This document shows, piece after piece, positions 35,462-43,692 of a stretch of DNA of 64,000 bases. Position 1 is the stretch's first letter. Each line of letters begins with the position of its first letter. Under the pieces are notes generated by a model. The model was given only the letters and a program-made list of their open reading frames with translations. It did not search any database and was not told the DNA's origin. Where the stretch lies: NCBI GenBank assembly GCA_020849625.1, contig JADLFV010000050.1, positions 1-64,000 of the forward strand, written 5' to 3'. The DNA is from Phycisphaeraceae bacterium (GTDB lineage: Bacteria; Planctomycetota; Phycisphaerae; Phycisphaerales; Phycisphaeraceae). Made by a program: the position numbers and the translations under genes.

Positions 35462-36781
35462 TCAACGCAGTAATTGCAGCAGATTCAGAATGGCCGCTTC
35501 GTGCATCGCACGATTTTCGTTCAGCAGCTCGATGGTGGTGTGGTCGGTCAGTGACGGCTCCAGCGACGCAACCCAGTGGCTCTCGACGTCGAAGCCGGGG
35601 ATGTCCAACTGCCGGTAGCAGTAGTTGGGCAGCGAACCGGGCATGGCCTTGAAGACCAGGTAGCTGTCTTTTTCGTTCTCGACCGGGCCTTCGACGCTCT
35701 TGTAGCCCTCGGTGAAGGCGTCGTAAACGCGGCGGCAGCGCTCGACGTAGGCTTCGTCCCCGGCGGCCAACTGCGGGCCCCACAGGCAGCGGCCGCTGAC
35801 GCTGGCCACGTGGTGATAACTCAGAAGCACCATCGGGCGATGCGCTTCGAGAAAGGCAATCACCGCTTTGGTCTCCGGCTCGCTGGCGGCCTCGGGTCCG
35901 CGATAGGTGCTGCCGCCGGGCTTGCTGCTGTCGCCGCCGTAGAGATAGCTGGGGATCTCCCAGTCGGCCGGATAGTTGCGGTTCAGATCGATGCCCTTGG
36001 GATTGGTGCGCAGATAAGGCGCGACGCCCTCCGCCTGGGCCTGGCGACGGTCCTGGTTGACGCAGGCAATGGCCACGATCGATACGTCGTCGAACAGCTC
36101 AGGGTGTTTGCTCAGCAACTGGCGGATGATGTGCAGAATTAATTCCGGCCCGGACTCGCCGGCGTGCAGCGCCCCGATCAGAGCCAGTCGCTTGCTGCCG
36201 CGCCCGGCGGTGATGCCCAGCAGGTTGCGCTCTTCATGCGTCTTGCCGATGACCTCCACGTCCACCAGGTCGGGGAAGTCTTTGTGAAGGGCGGCCGCCT
36301 CGGTGGCGATGCGCTCGGCGGTCCACCAGACCTGCGGATCGCGCACCTTGACTGATGATGAACCGGTCGCTGCGCCCTGCACGGGACCGGCCCAGTAGGC
36401 GTACACGTTGCCGATGGCTGCCGTGTCATCAATGTAGGTGAACTGCTGTCCGTCCTGGCGGATCGACCCTTCATAGATGACGTCCTGATCGCTGCGGGTC
36501 AGGTTGCGCAGCGCTTCCCACTTGTCATTGCCGAAGGTGAACGGGATCAGTTTGCGATAGATGCGCAGCTTCTGAAACAGCGGGTTGTATTTCGGATCGG
36601 CGTAGTGCCCATCACGATTGAAGGTCACGAGCACCTTGCCGTCATGCAGCGTTGCCTTGACCGAAGCCAGGGCCTTGTGCTGGTTCAACTCCGCGGCATC
36701 CTGGGCCAGGACACTTGACACCGAGGCAATCGCGAATAATACGAGGCCGGCCACAAGACACGGACGGGTCCGCTGCTTCAT
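35462..36781 (-). CDS. Secreted M14-family zinc carboxypeptidase (tandem paralogue)
   Basis: This 439-residue precursor has signal MKQRTRPCLVAGLVLFAIAS and a VSSVLAQ cleavage region. It is collinear with the 34118 gene product: same N-terminal domain (IYRKLIPFTFGNDKWEALRNLTRSD), GALHAGESGPE with the HxxE zinc motif, DLNRNYPADWE, LLSYHHVASVSGRC and GFDVESHW. It probably arose by duplication. The start at 36781 has GGAG 7 nt upstream; the longer frame to 36850 lacks a signal. It is the first gene of the peptidase-ABC set, so the promoter should lie just beyond 36781. Confidence 0.88.
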   Translation of the reverse strand: MKQRTRPCLVAGLVLFAIASVSSVLAQDAAELNQHKALASVKATLHDGKVLVTFNRDGHYADPKYNPLFQKLRIYRKLIPFTFGNDKWEALRNLTRSDQDVIYEGSIRQDGQQFTYIDDTAAIGNVYAYWAGPVQGAATGSSSVKVRDPQVWWTAERIATEAAALHKDFPDLVDVEVIGKTHEERNLLGITAGRGSKRLALIGALHAGESGPELILHIIRQLLSKHPELFDDVSIVAIACVNQDRRQAQAEGVAPYLRTNPKGIDLNRNYPADWEIPSYLYGGDSSKPGGSTYRGPEAASEPETKAVIAFLEAHRPMVLLSYHHVASVSGRCLWGPQLAAGDEAYVERCRRVYDAFTEGYKSVEGPVENEKDSYLVFKAMPGSLPNYCYRQLDIPGFDVESHWVASLEPSLTDHTTIELLNENRAMHEAAILNLLQLLR

Positions 36782-37014
36782 GTGCCTTCTCCAAGAAGGG
36801 CTGCAATAACGGTTGTGCAGCATTGTACCGGCGTTCCAATGCTGCCTCAAACACGGCGCGGCATGGCCAGGCCGGATGCGGCATTTGCGCGCGGCACCGG
36901 GTTGCCCACCTGTCGCGATTTTCTCAGATCTGCGGCGCGCTGCGACAAATCAGGCGCATACAACTGCAAAACCACCTTGCTCGCCTGGCCGGGGTGCGCT
37001 AGCCCGCCTGCATG

Positions 37015-37050
37015 AAAAAAGGCCCGGCAAGGCCGAAGCCAAGCCGAGCC
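37015..37050 (-). terminator. Intrinsic terminator on the minus strand
   Basis: On the minus strand GGCTCGGCTTGGC pairs with GCCTTGCCGGGCC around a TTCG loop and is followed by six Ts. The nearest recognised gene entering it from upstream on this strand is far away, so it ends an unannotated transcript. The iterated motif (37051-37060) abuts its 5' side. Confidence 0.8.
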
Positions 37051-37060
37051 CTTCCGGGGG
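37051..37060 (+). repeat. Iterated motif CTTCCGGGGG adjoining a terminator
   Basis: Exact copy in non-coding DNA immediately next to the stem of the minus-strand terminator. Confidence 0.75.
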
Positions 37061-37260
37061 CAAAGTTGTTTGGACCGAGATAAATCCCGAATCCACCAGT
37101 ATGATATCCAGCGAAAACGCCATTGCAAGTGGTCTCATACCCAAAAACATTCGGTCGCAACAAACCGTAAATTATCATGAAAATGCCTGTATAGCACCTG
37201 TATATGGGTGGGGCAGATGGCAATAACCTGACAAATAAACACATATACGATAATCAATCT
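37051..37260 (-). ncRNA. Possible small RNA or short mRNA ending at the 37015-37050 terminator
   Basis: This AT-rich stretch upstream of a strong intrinsic terminator contains no recognised gene. A minus-strand frame from 37181 (MIIYGLLRPNVFGYETTCNG...) runs through the terminator to 36999, which is unusual for a real protein. The transcript start is unknown and no promoter pair is convincing. It may be a small regulatory RNA; the call rests on the terminator and on composition. Confidence 0.3.
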
Positions 37261-37329
37261 AAATTCTCCAGCGCCGCTACGCCATGTGGCTGTTCATTCA
37301 AATAAAAAAATGTCCCCGGAAAATCCGAC

Positions 37330-38264
37330 ATGACAACCACGCAAATCGTCCACCTCGGCGTCATCGGGGCCGGCGCCATTTGCCGCGACCGTCACCTGCC
37401 CGCTCTGCGTGATATGGCAGGGGTGAAATTGTCCGTTGTCTGCAACCGCAGCCCGCAGAGCCGTTGCCGCATGGCTGAGCAGTTCGGCTTCGCTGACATC
37501 GAGAGCGACTGGCGGGCGCTCGTGCAGCGCGACGATATCGACGCGGTGCTCATCGGCACCTGGCCCTACACCCACGCTGAGATGTCCATCACTGCGCTCG
37601 ATGCGGGTATGCACGTGTTCTGTCAGGCTCGCATGGCTGCGACGCTGGATGAGGCGCGGGCCATGGTTGATGCCGCCGCCGCTTGCCGCGACATGGTTAA
37701 CCAGGTCTGTCCGCCGCCCATGCGCATGCCCTTCGAGCCTAACGTCAAGAAGCTGCTGGCCGACGGCGCACTGGGCGAACTCCGTCTGGTGCGCATCGAA
37801 GCTTTTGATGACAGTTGCCTCGGCCCGCTGCACTGGCACCAGCGCGTCGCGACACGCCCATCGCCACTAAGCCGGATGAGAACGGCAATCCCTATGCCAT
37901 CCGCATCCCGCAACAGGTCACGATCCATGGTCGCCTCGCAGCTGGCTGCCCCTTCGTCGAAATCCACAGCGGCCTGCACCGCGGCCCCAAACGCATGATG
38001 CTGGAACTGATCGGCTCCAGGGCCTCGCTCACCTGGGACTTTCTGGCCTCCACATTGAGTATCGACGGCAAGCCCCTCGACGTGCCCGCCGACCTGCAGC
38101 GCACCTGGCGCGTGGAAACGGATTTCATCGACGCCGTGCGCGGCAAAAGCGGTCACGGCTTCAGCAACAGCTTTGCTGAGGCTAACCGCTACATGATCAA
38201 GATGGACGCCCTGCACCGCAGTGCCCGCGAAGGCCGAATTGTACGGCGCAGCGAGTATGACTGA
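37330..38264 (+). pseudogene. Gfo/Idh/MocA-family oxidoreductase with internal deletion and frameshift
   Basis: The N-terminal Rossmann part is good (IVHLGVIGAGAICRDRHLPAL, then IDAVLIGTWPYTHAEMSITALDAGMHVFCQ) up to RLVRIEAFDDSCLGPLHWHQRV near 37850. The C-terminal part resumes in another frame as DTPIATKPDENGNPYAIRIP and runs to EGRIVRRSEYD at 38264. Compared with intact relatives, roughly 30-35 residues of the catalytic centre between these blocks are missing, and the frame shifts at the join. The product cannot be a functional dehydrogenase. The first frame alone ends at 37998. Confidence 0.8.
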
Positions 38265-38277
38265 GAGAAGAAGCAAC

Positions 38278-38490
38278 CCGCGGATGAACGCACATGAAAC
38301 GCAGATCAGCGCGGATATAAAAATCACAATCAGCCACGGATGAACACGGAGTGACACGGATGCAGTTCAATTCTTTTGTTTGATCCGTGCCCCTCCGTGT
38401 TCATCCGTGGCAAAAACTCATCCGCGTTTATCTGCATTCATCCGCGGTTGCCTTTTCGAAATCTGAGTAATCTGCGAAATCTGTGGTTCT
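38278..38490. repeat. Composite dispersed repeat, locus D (nested palindromes)
   Basis: The inner arms CCACGGATGAACACGGAGTG and CTCCGTGTTCATCCGTGG lie within outer arms based on CCGCGGATGAACGC and TTCATCCGCGG. The 3' side carries an AATCTG-rich module shared with loci A and C. The segment TCCGCGTTTATCTGCATTCA recurs almost unchanged in locus E. Confidence 0.85.
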
Positions 38491-38516
38491 TTCTCTGCCC
38501 GCTACACTGATCAGCA

Positions 38517-38855
38517 GTGAACGAGTCGATCGACAAGCTGACATGGTCCGTTCTGTTGGGGCGGTGGGTACAGTTCGCCCGCAGCGCGGCGGCGCTGCCG
38601 CGCGAGGGTGACGGCAAGAAACTGCGAGACTCGGTGGCCGACCTGATCATGCTGCAGGCCGTGTGGTTTGCCTTGCAGCATCTGCCGGAGTTGGACGCCA
38701 ACCAGCGGGCCCTCGGCCTCGACCGCGCGGGCGTGTTGATCGAAAAGCACGAGCAGGCCCTGCGCCGGCGCTGGGAAGATTCACCCATGCCCGAGTCGAT
38801 GCAGCAACTGATCGACGACGCCCGCCGCCAATGGTCCGCCGCCGGCGGAGGCTGA
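38517..38855 (+). CDS. Hypothetical protein, probably helical
   Basis: This 112-residue soluble protein starts at a GTG (VNESIDKLTWSVLLGRWVQF) and reads as mostly amphipathic helix (SVADLIMLQAVWFALQHLPEL, LIEKHEQALRRRWEDSPMPESMQQLIDDARRQW). No catalytic motif or named domain is recognised. Coding potential is supported by balanced composition and by the absence of another good frame. It stands between repeat locus D and the convergent GT9 gene. Confidence 0.6.
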   Translation: MNESIDKLTWSVLLGRWVQFARSAAALPREGDGKKLRDSVADLIMLQAVWFALQHLPELDANQRALGLDRAGVLIEKHEQALRRRWEDSPMPESMQQLIDDARRQWSAAGGG

Positions 38856-39019
38856 TGAGCATGACACACAAACTTGGGATCAACGTTGCCGACGCCCCCG
38901 GCGACCTCGTCGCCACGCCGCCCAGCTCATCACGGCATATCGAGATGATCGCGGGAGGTGATGTGGAAGTTGGTGCGGTGGGGCACAAGGTTTGTGTGGG
39001 GCGCGAGTGTGGCGGGGGA

Positions 39020-40102
39020 TCAATCGCGGGCCATGGCCTGCAGAACCTTCTGCCAGACGGCGTCCAGTTCGATGCGGCGGATGATCGAGTCGTCGTCCAG
39101 TTGGCTGCGGTAGTCGGCCAGTTCCTGGGGATCGATCTGCGGCGGCTGGATGACGGACGACTCGCGGCGATAGGGCCCCACGGCTGCGGGATCGGTGGGG
39201 CCGAAGATCGCCACGATGCGGCGATCAAAACCGACGGCCAGGTGCAGGGCGGCTGAGTCGTTGGCGACCAGCAGGTTGCAGCGCGAGAGCAGGGCCATCA
39301 TCTGTCCCACCGTTGTGGTCGGCGCCAGGGCGCGGTCGGCCACCGACACGTCGTCCTTGCGCCGCATTTGGCGCAGGTTCTCCAGCAGCGCCCGCGTGGC
39401 GTCGCGCTCGTCGGGGGCGGCCAGCACGATCAGGTGATCGCCGGCCACGCGCTCGGTCAGCAGTTTGCGGGCCAGGCTGGTGTAGCGTTCGATCGGCCAG
39501 CGCTTGCAACCCCAGCGGGCGGTGGGTGCGATGCAGGCGTAACCTCGATCGGTCAATTTGTTTTCAGCGATGAACTGTTCGAGCCAGGCGCGGTCCTGCT
39601 CGCCCACGTACAGCTTCATGTCGGCAACAATCTTGTGGCCCATGTCCGCCACCAGGTGCAACGTGCGATCGACGGTGTGCACAGCATGGGCGGGCACGAA
39701 CACACGCTGGGTATAGGCAAAGTGCCCCAGCTCGCGAGCATCAGCAAATCCCACGCGCTGCGGGGCGCGGGTCAGCCAGGCAAACAATCCCGAGCGGAAC
39801 AGGCCCTGGCAATCGATGACCAGATCGTAGTGGTTACGACGAAGCGTGCGGGCGAAGCGCAGGCCTTCGATGGTGGCTCGCGGCGACAGGCCGAAGTAGC
39901 TGAGCCGGCGGCGGGGAAAACAGACGACGCCGTTGAGGTCGGGGTGGTGACGCACGGCGTCGGCGAACGGCTCGTTGATCAGCCAGTCGATGTGAGCGTC
40001 GGGGTACGCTCTTCGCAGGCTGACCAGCACGGGCGTGGTGCGGGCGACGTCGCCGAGGGCCGAGGGTCGAACAATAAGAATGCGCGGCCGGCCTTCGGGC
40101 AT
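39020..40102 (-). CDS. Glycosyltransferase family 9 (heptosyltransferase-like)
   Basis: This 360-residue GT-B enzyme has a typical GT9 start (RILIVRPSALGDVARTTPVLVSLRRAYPDAHIDWLIN) and NHYDLVIDCQGLFRSGLFAWLT. The donor-site half has IAPTARWGCKRWPIERYTSLARKL and LLVANDSAALHLAVGFDRRIVAIFGPTDPAAVGPY. It would add a heptose or other sugar to lipid A core or a related surface glycan from the cytoplasmic face. No other core-sugar gene adjoins it. Confidence 0.9.
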   Translation of the reverse strand: MPEGRPRILIVRPSALGDVARTTPVLVSLRRAYPDAHIDWLINEPFADAVRHHPDLNGVVCFPRRRLSYFGLSPRATIEGLRFARTLRRNHYDLVIDCQGLFRSGLFAWLTRAPQRVGFADARELGHFAYTQRVFVPAHAVHTVDRTLHLVADMGHKIVADMKLYVGEQDRAWLEQFIAENKLTDRGYACIAPTARWGCKRWPIERYTSLARKLLTERVAGDHLIVLAAPDERDATRALLENLRQMRRKDDVSVADRALAPTTTVGQMMALLSRCNLLVANDSAALHLAVGFDRRIVAIFGPTDPAAVGPYRRESSVIQPPQIDPQELADYRSQLDDDSIIRRIELDAVWQKVLQAMARD

Positions 40103-40166
40103 GGAAACAGATTACCCGGCGCGGTTCGCCGATGCGAGCGGGGGGTGGGGAAGGCTTGGGGCTTGG

Positions 40167-40235
40167 GGCTTGAGGCTTGAGACTGTGGTTGTGAGCCGCC
40201 CTTGGTTAGGCGCCTTACCACTCAAGCCTCAAGCC
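40167..40235. repeat. Inverted repeat of GAGGCTTGAG units upstream of the phosphoesterase gene
   Basis: The perfect 15-base arms GGCTTGAGGCTTGAG (40167-40181) and CTCAAGCCTCAAGCC (40221-40235) lie between the divergent GT9 and metallophosphoesterase genes. They are built from the same units as the 24484-24565 element. Confidence 0.75.
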
Positions 40236-40269
40236 TCACCGCTCAGGCCTCCTCGTTATACTCTGGCCC

Positions 40270-41031
40270 ATGCCCACGGCGATCATTTCCGACATCCACG
40301 CCAACGTTGACGCCCTGCAGGTGGTGCTGGCGGACATCGACCGGCGGGGCATCCAGAAAATCGTCTGCCTGGGCGACATCATCGGTTACGGCCCCAACCC
40401 GCTGGAGTGCCTGGACCTGGTGCGGCAGCGCTGCCAATGGGCCCTGATGGGCAATCACGACTTCGCGGTGCTGTACGAGCCAACCAGCTTCAACCTCAGC
40501 GCCGAGCAGGCTTGTTTCTGGACGCGGCGGCAGTTCGAGGATGAGCCGGACGAGCAACTGCGGCGGCAGCGTTTCGAGTACCTGGGCAACCTGGAGATCA
40601 AGCGTCACGATGAAGGGGCGCTCTGGGTTCACGCCTCGCCGCGGCGGCCGATCAACGAATACATCTTCCCAGACGACGTGATCACCGCGCCGTCGAAGAT
40701 GGCCCAGATTTTCGATCGCATCCAGTGGCGTGCCTTCTGCGGGCACACGCACGTGGTGGGCGTGTTCACCGACGAGCCGGACTTCTATCCCCCGGCCGAC
40801 CTGGGCGGCAAGTACAGTTTCACTGAAGACGAAAAGTGCATCGTCAACCCGGGCAGCGTGGGCCAGCCGCGCGACCGCGATCCGCGGGCCAGCTACTGCA
40901 TCCTTGATGACGAGATGACCCGCGTGCAGTTCGTGCGTCTGGACTACGACATCCAGGCGGTGATCGACAAGGTCGATGCCATTCCGCAGCTCAGCGAGTT
41001 TCTGGGTCAGCGTTTGCTGGAGGGGCGGTAG
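40270..41031 (+). CDS. Calcineurin-like metallophosphoesterase
   Basis: This 253-residue cytoplasmic enzyme has all metal-binding blocks: DIHAN at residue 8, LGDIIGYGP at about 37, GNHD at about 61, a mid-protein WVHASPRRPINEY, and GHTH at about 157. It ends with a VNPGSVGQPRDRDPRASY block typical of the YfcE/protein-phosphatase-like subgroup. It hydrolyses phosphoester bonds; the natural substrate (protein, dinucleoside polyphosphate or nucleotide) is unknown. The start follows an inverted repeat by 35 nt. Confidence 0.92.
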   Translation: MPTAIISDIHANVDALQVVLADIDRRGIQKIVCLGDIIGYGPNPLECLDLVRQRCQWALMGNHDFAVLYEPTSFNLSAEQACFWTRRQFEDEPDEQLRRQRFEYLGNLEIKRHDEGALWVHASPRRPINEYIFPDDVITAPSKMAQIFDRIQWRAFCGHTHVVGVFTDEPDFYPPADLGGKYSFTEDEKCIVNPGSVGQPRDRDPRASYCILDDEMTRVQFVRLDYDIQAVIDKVDAIPQLSEFLGQRLLEGR

Positions 41032-41067
41032 AGAGAGACGGCCGCTGAAGCGGCCTCCGCCGAATGG

Positions 41068-41430
41068 TCAGCGGACCGCGCCGCTGAGGGTGCCGATCGC
41101 TTCCTGCAGATCGTCGAACAGGGCGAACACTTCGTCGAGTCGGGTGATCTTCAGCAGCGTGTTGATGTTGCCATCCTTGAGCACCAGGGCGATGCGGCCG
41201 CGACAGTGCTCGACTTCCTGGCGGAACGACAATAGTTCGCTGAGGCAACTGGAAGGCATGAACAGCACCGCTTCCAGGTCGAAGATGAAGTGCAGCGCCT
41301 TGTCGTAGCGCATGCGCTCGGTGGCTTCGGCGACAGCCTGCTGGAAGTCGTCGTGCGACAACTCGGCGCGATGCACACGCACCGTCACGCATGAGCCGTC
41401 CTGCTCAAGTTCGATACCGCTGGGCAACAT
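41068..41430 (-). CDS. STAS-domain protein (anti-sigma factor antagonist-like)
   Basis: This 120-residue single STAS domain has beta-strand ELEQDGSCVTVRV, central FDLEAVLFMPSSCLSELLSF and ending LLKITRLDEVFALFDDLQEA. The Ser-Ser of MPSSCL is at the position phosphorylated in SpoIIAA-type antagonists. It probably works by binding a switch kinase (none in the window). It is a paralogue of the STAS gene ending at 41566 on the same strand, with about 135 nt between them. Confidence 0.82.
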   Translation of the reverse strand: MLPSGIELEQDGSCVTVRVHRAELSHDDFQQAVAEATERMRYDKALHFIFDLEAVLFMPSSCLSELLSFRQEVEHCRGRIALVLKDGNINTLLKITRLDEVFALFDDLQEAIGTLSGAVR

Positions 41431-41565
41431 CGCCGGTCACTCCTGTCGGACGTTGAAGTTATCGGCAATGTGGCGCGGCCGGTGTGCGCGAGGCCGGGAC
41501 CAGTGGCAATTTATGCAGGTTTGCCGTCTGTCCAGTCGTCACGACCGGCACAGAGCGACGATGTT

Positions 41566-41928
41566 TCAGGCTGACTGCCGCAACCGGGCCATCGCCTCGT
41601 CCACGCTGGCGGTCAACTCGAACAGCAGGTCCAGCCGCGTCATGCGCAGCAGGAACTCGACGTTGGGCTGGCACTGGGCCAGGGCGATGTGCCCGCTGGC
41701 GTGCTGCACCGGTGACAGCAGGGCGAACAGTTTGGCCAGGCAGGCGGAGTCCAGGTACTCGACGTGCGACATGTCGAAGACCACGTTGACGGCCCGGCCG
41801 TCTTCGATCTTCGGGCAGATCTCAGCCACCATATCGCGCATCTGGGGTGCGGTGACCACCGGCTCCAGCGGCTCGACCGCCACCGTGTCACCTTGATGAG
41901 AAATCTGGAAGCCACTTATATCCATCAT
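41566..41928 (-). CDS. STAS-domain protein (anti-sigma factor antagonist-like), upstream paralogue
   Basis: This 120-residue STAS domain has ISHQGDTVAVEPLEPVVTAP, NVVFDMSHVEYLDSACLAKL and FLLRMTRLDLLFELTASVDEAM. The SpoIIAA-like 'hhDSxhLxxL' core is better conserved than in its neighbour, with Ser in YLDSACL as the likely phosphorylation site. The start is at 41928 (Met-Met), with GGG about 6 nt upstream. Two unlike STAS proteins in tandem suggest a partner-switching pathway with distinct inputs, but the cognate RsbW/RsbU genes are not visible. Confidence 0.85.
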   Translation of the reverse strand: MMDISGFQISHQGDTVAVEPLEPVVTAPQMRDMVAEICPKIEDGRAVNVVFDMSHVEYLDSACLAKLFALLSPVQHASGHIALAQCQPNVEFLLRMTRLDLLFELTASVDEAMARLRQSA

Positions 41929-42000
41929 GACCGCCCTTTGGGGGAATGCCCGGGATCTTGCTTCCGACAATTACATCGGTTCTTAATGGCCGCGGGTACC

Positions 42001-43173
42001 CTATGGATTTAATGATTCAATTTCGCCCTGGACAAGTTTTCCTTCGGCGAAAGCCGCCACTTTGACGCCCGATAAGTGAAAACCCCACTTTACAACGGCC
42101 AAACCGATAGCCAGGTTGCCCCGCAGCGGCGATAACGTGCTGCTGGTCAGGCCGCCGACGATTTCCTGAAAATCAGTTTCCGCTTTCATCAACTGCGCGC
42201 CAGCTACGGGCAGCAGGTCGGACTCAAAGCTGATCGCCGCGGTGATCTTCCGGGGGTGGCCGCGATCGCGCATGCGTGCCACGATTTCCTGGCCGAGGTA
42301 ACAACCCTTGGTGTGACTGACCGCCTGTTCCAGCACGCCTGTCTCGGCCGGCAGCGAATCGGGGCCGAAGTCGATGTGATAGAGCGGCGACCGCTGCTCG
42401 ATGCGGGCGGTGTTGTAGGCGTCCCAACCGATCGGCCGACCACGCAGCGACTGGCGGCGGCGCGAGGCGAACTGGGCATCGGGCTCGGCGCCGTGCTCGT
42501 AGCCGATCGCTTCCAGCAGCGCGTCGTACACCTTCAGCGCCGAATCAGCCCTCACCCACAGGCGAAAGCCCGGTGAGCCGCAATCGTCCCAGCGACAGGC
42601 CCAGGCGTGTTCATCGTCATTCAGTTTCTGTGCCCGATGCTGTCCGACGTCCATGGTCGCCGGATCGCCCGCCTGCGTGATCGCCGTCAGCGCTGCAGCC
42701 GACGCCGGGCCGATCAGCGCCAGGCAGGTGCGCCGGTCGCTGATGTTTTCAAGCGTGACGTCCTCGGTGAACAACCGCTTGTCCAGCAACTGCCGCAGGG
42801 GCTCGACGTCGAAGACATCGGTGTCCAGCCAGGTATCCCCCCCGGAAGTGTCGCCGTGATGCACGATCAGATCGGCGACGATGCGGCCCTTTTCGTCAAG
42901 CTGGAAGCTGCGCCGGCTGGTCCCGGCAGCCATGGTGTTGATGTCCTGGGTCAGCATTCGGTGCAGAAAGTCCTGCCGATCCGCCCCCGTGACGCGCAGC
43001 AACCCGCGCTGCGGCAGGTGCATCAGCCCCACAAAGCGGCGGACGGCTGCGTATTCGGCGCCGCCAGCCCCAAAGTCGCGCACCATCTGCACATCCGCCT
43101 CGGCCGGGCCGAAACAGAACATCTGGCCGCCAAGCTGCTCGATCCGTTGCGTAAGGTCAGGTTTCTCAGACAT
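42001..43173 (-). CDS. ygfZ: Folate-binding Fe-S repair protein YgfZ (GcvT-like)
   Basis: This 390-residue protein is of the GcvT/YgfZ superfamily. It has an N-terminal folate-binding domain (LLRVTGADRQDFLHRMLTQDINTM) and the YgfZ signature KGCYLGQEIVARM near residue 290 with its key Cys, then a C-terminal barrel (VAAFAEGKL...). YgfZ supports Fe-S enzyme maintenance in a tetrahydrofolate-dependent way. No glycine-cleavage genes adjoin it, which supports YgfZ over GcvT. Two copies of the iterated motif (42247-42256, 42839-42848) are in the gene; the latter encodes HHGDTSGGDTWLD in a loop. Confidence 0.85.
   Translation of the reverse strand: MSEKPDLTQRIEQLGGQMFCFGPAEADVQMVRDFGAGGAEYAAVRRFVGLMHLPQRGLLRVTGADRQDFLHRMLTQDINTMAAGTSRRSFQLDEKGRIVADLIVHHGDTSGGDTWLDTDVFDVEPLRQLLDKRLFTEDVTLENISDRRTCLALIGPASAAALTAITQAGDPATMDVGQHRAQKLNDDEHAWACRWDDCGSPGFRLWVRADSALKVYDALLEAIGYEHGAEPDAQFASRRRQSLRGRPIGWDAYNTARIEQRSPLYHIDFGPDSLPAETGVLEQAVSHTKGCYLGQEIVARMRDRGHPRKITAAISFESDLLPVAGAQLMKAETDFQEIVGGLTSSTLSPLRGNLAIGLAVVKWGFHLSGVKVAAFAEGKLVQGEIESLNP
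42247..42256 (+). repeat. Iterated motif CTTCCGGGGG in ygfZ
   Basis: Exact copy. On the gene strand it reads CCC CGG AAG (Pro-Arg-Lys) in the YgfZ region after the KGCYLGQE signature. Confidence 0.65.
42839..42848 (-). repeat. Iterated motif in ygfZ, opposite orientation
   Basis: CCCCCGGAAG on the plus strand, extended by extra Cs and a T. In ygfZ it encodes Asp-Thr-Ser-Gly-Gly in a loop. Confidence 0.7.
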
Positions 43174-43233
43174 GCACACATCCTATGCCCAATCGCCTTG
43201 GTTGAGACAACCCGGCGCGGTACGCTAGCCAAT

Positions 43234-43692
43234 ATGTCCGGGACTGCGCTGGACCATCACGGCGGCCGCTTCCTCGACGACGAGCAACGCCATCGCGTCG
43301 AGCAGGCTGTCACCGCCGCCGAGCAGCGGACCAGCGCCGAGTTGAAGGTCATCGTTGTGCGTCACTGCTGGGACAACCTGCGCCGCAAGGCGCGGGCACT
43401 TTTTCGCAAACACGGCCTGGACAAAACGGCCGAACGCAACGCAGTGATGATCCTGGTGGTCACCGCCAATCGCGAGCTTCTGATCTACGGCGACCAGGGC
43501 ATCCACCAGCACGTCGGCGATGAATTCTGGTCTGCTGTGTGCGACGACATGATCGAGCGATTCCGACAGGGCAAGCCCGCCGAGGCGCTGATCGAGGGCA
43601 TCAGGCAACTGGGAGACGCGCTGGCGACGCACTTCCCGCATCAGGTTGACGATGTCAACGAGCTATCCAACGAGGTGGTGGCCGATGGTTAA
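43234..43692 (+). CDS. TPM-domain protein
   Basis: This 152-residue protein has a TPM fold (DDEQRHRVEQAVTAAEQRTSAELKVIVVRHCWDN; NAVMILVVTANRELLIYGDQGIHQHVGDEFW; PAEALIEGIRQLGDALATHFP). TPM domains occur in membrane- or thylakoid-associated proteins, and the family has a reported phosphatase-like activity in plants. No signal peptide is seen, so this copy is likely cytoplasmic. It is the first of three overlapping genes; its stop overlaps the next start by 8 bases. Confidence 0.85.
   Translation: MSGTALDHHGGRFLDDEQRHRVEQAVTAAEQRTSAELKVIVVRHCWDNLRRKARALFRKHGLDKTAERNAVMILVVTANRELLIYGDQGIHQHVGDEFWSAVCDDMIERFRQGKPAEALIEGIRQLGDALATHFPHQVDDVNELSNEVVADG

Noticed and set aside
43646-43684. Longer start for the YgcG-like protein
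   Set aside because: The ATG at 43685 begins directly with a signal peptide; the upstream extension would bury it.
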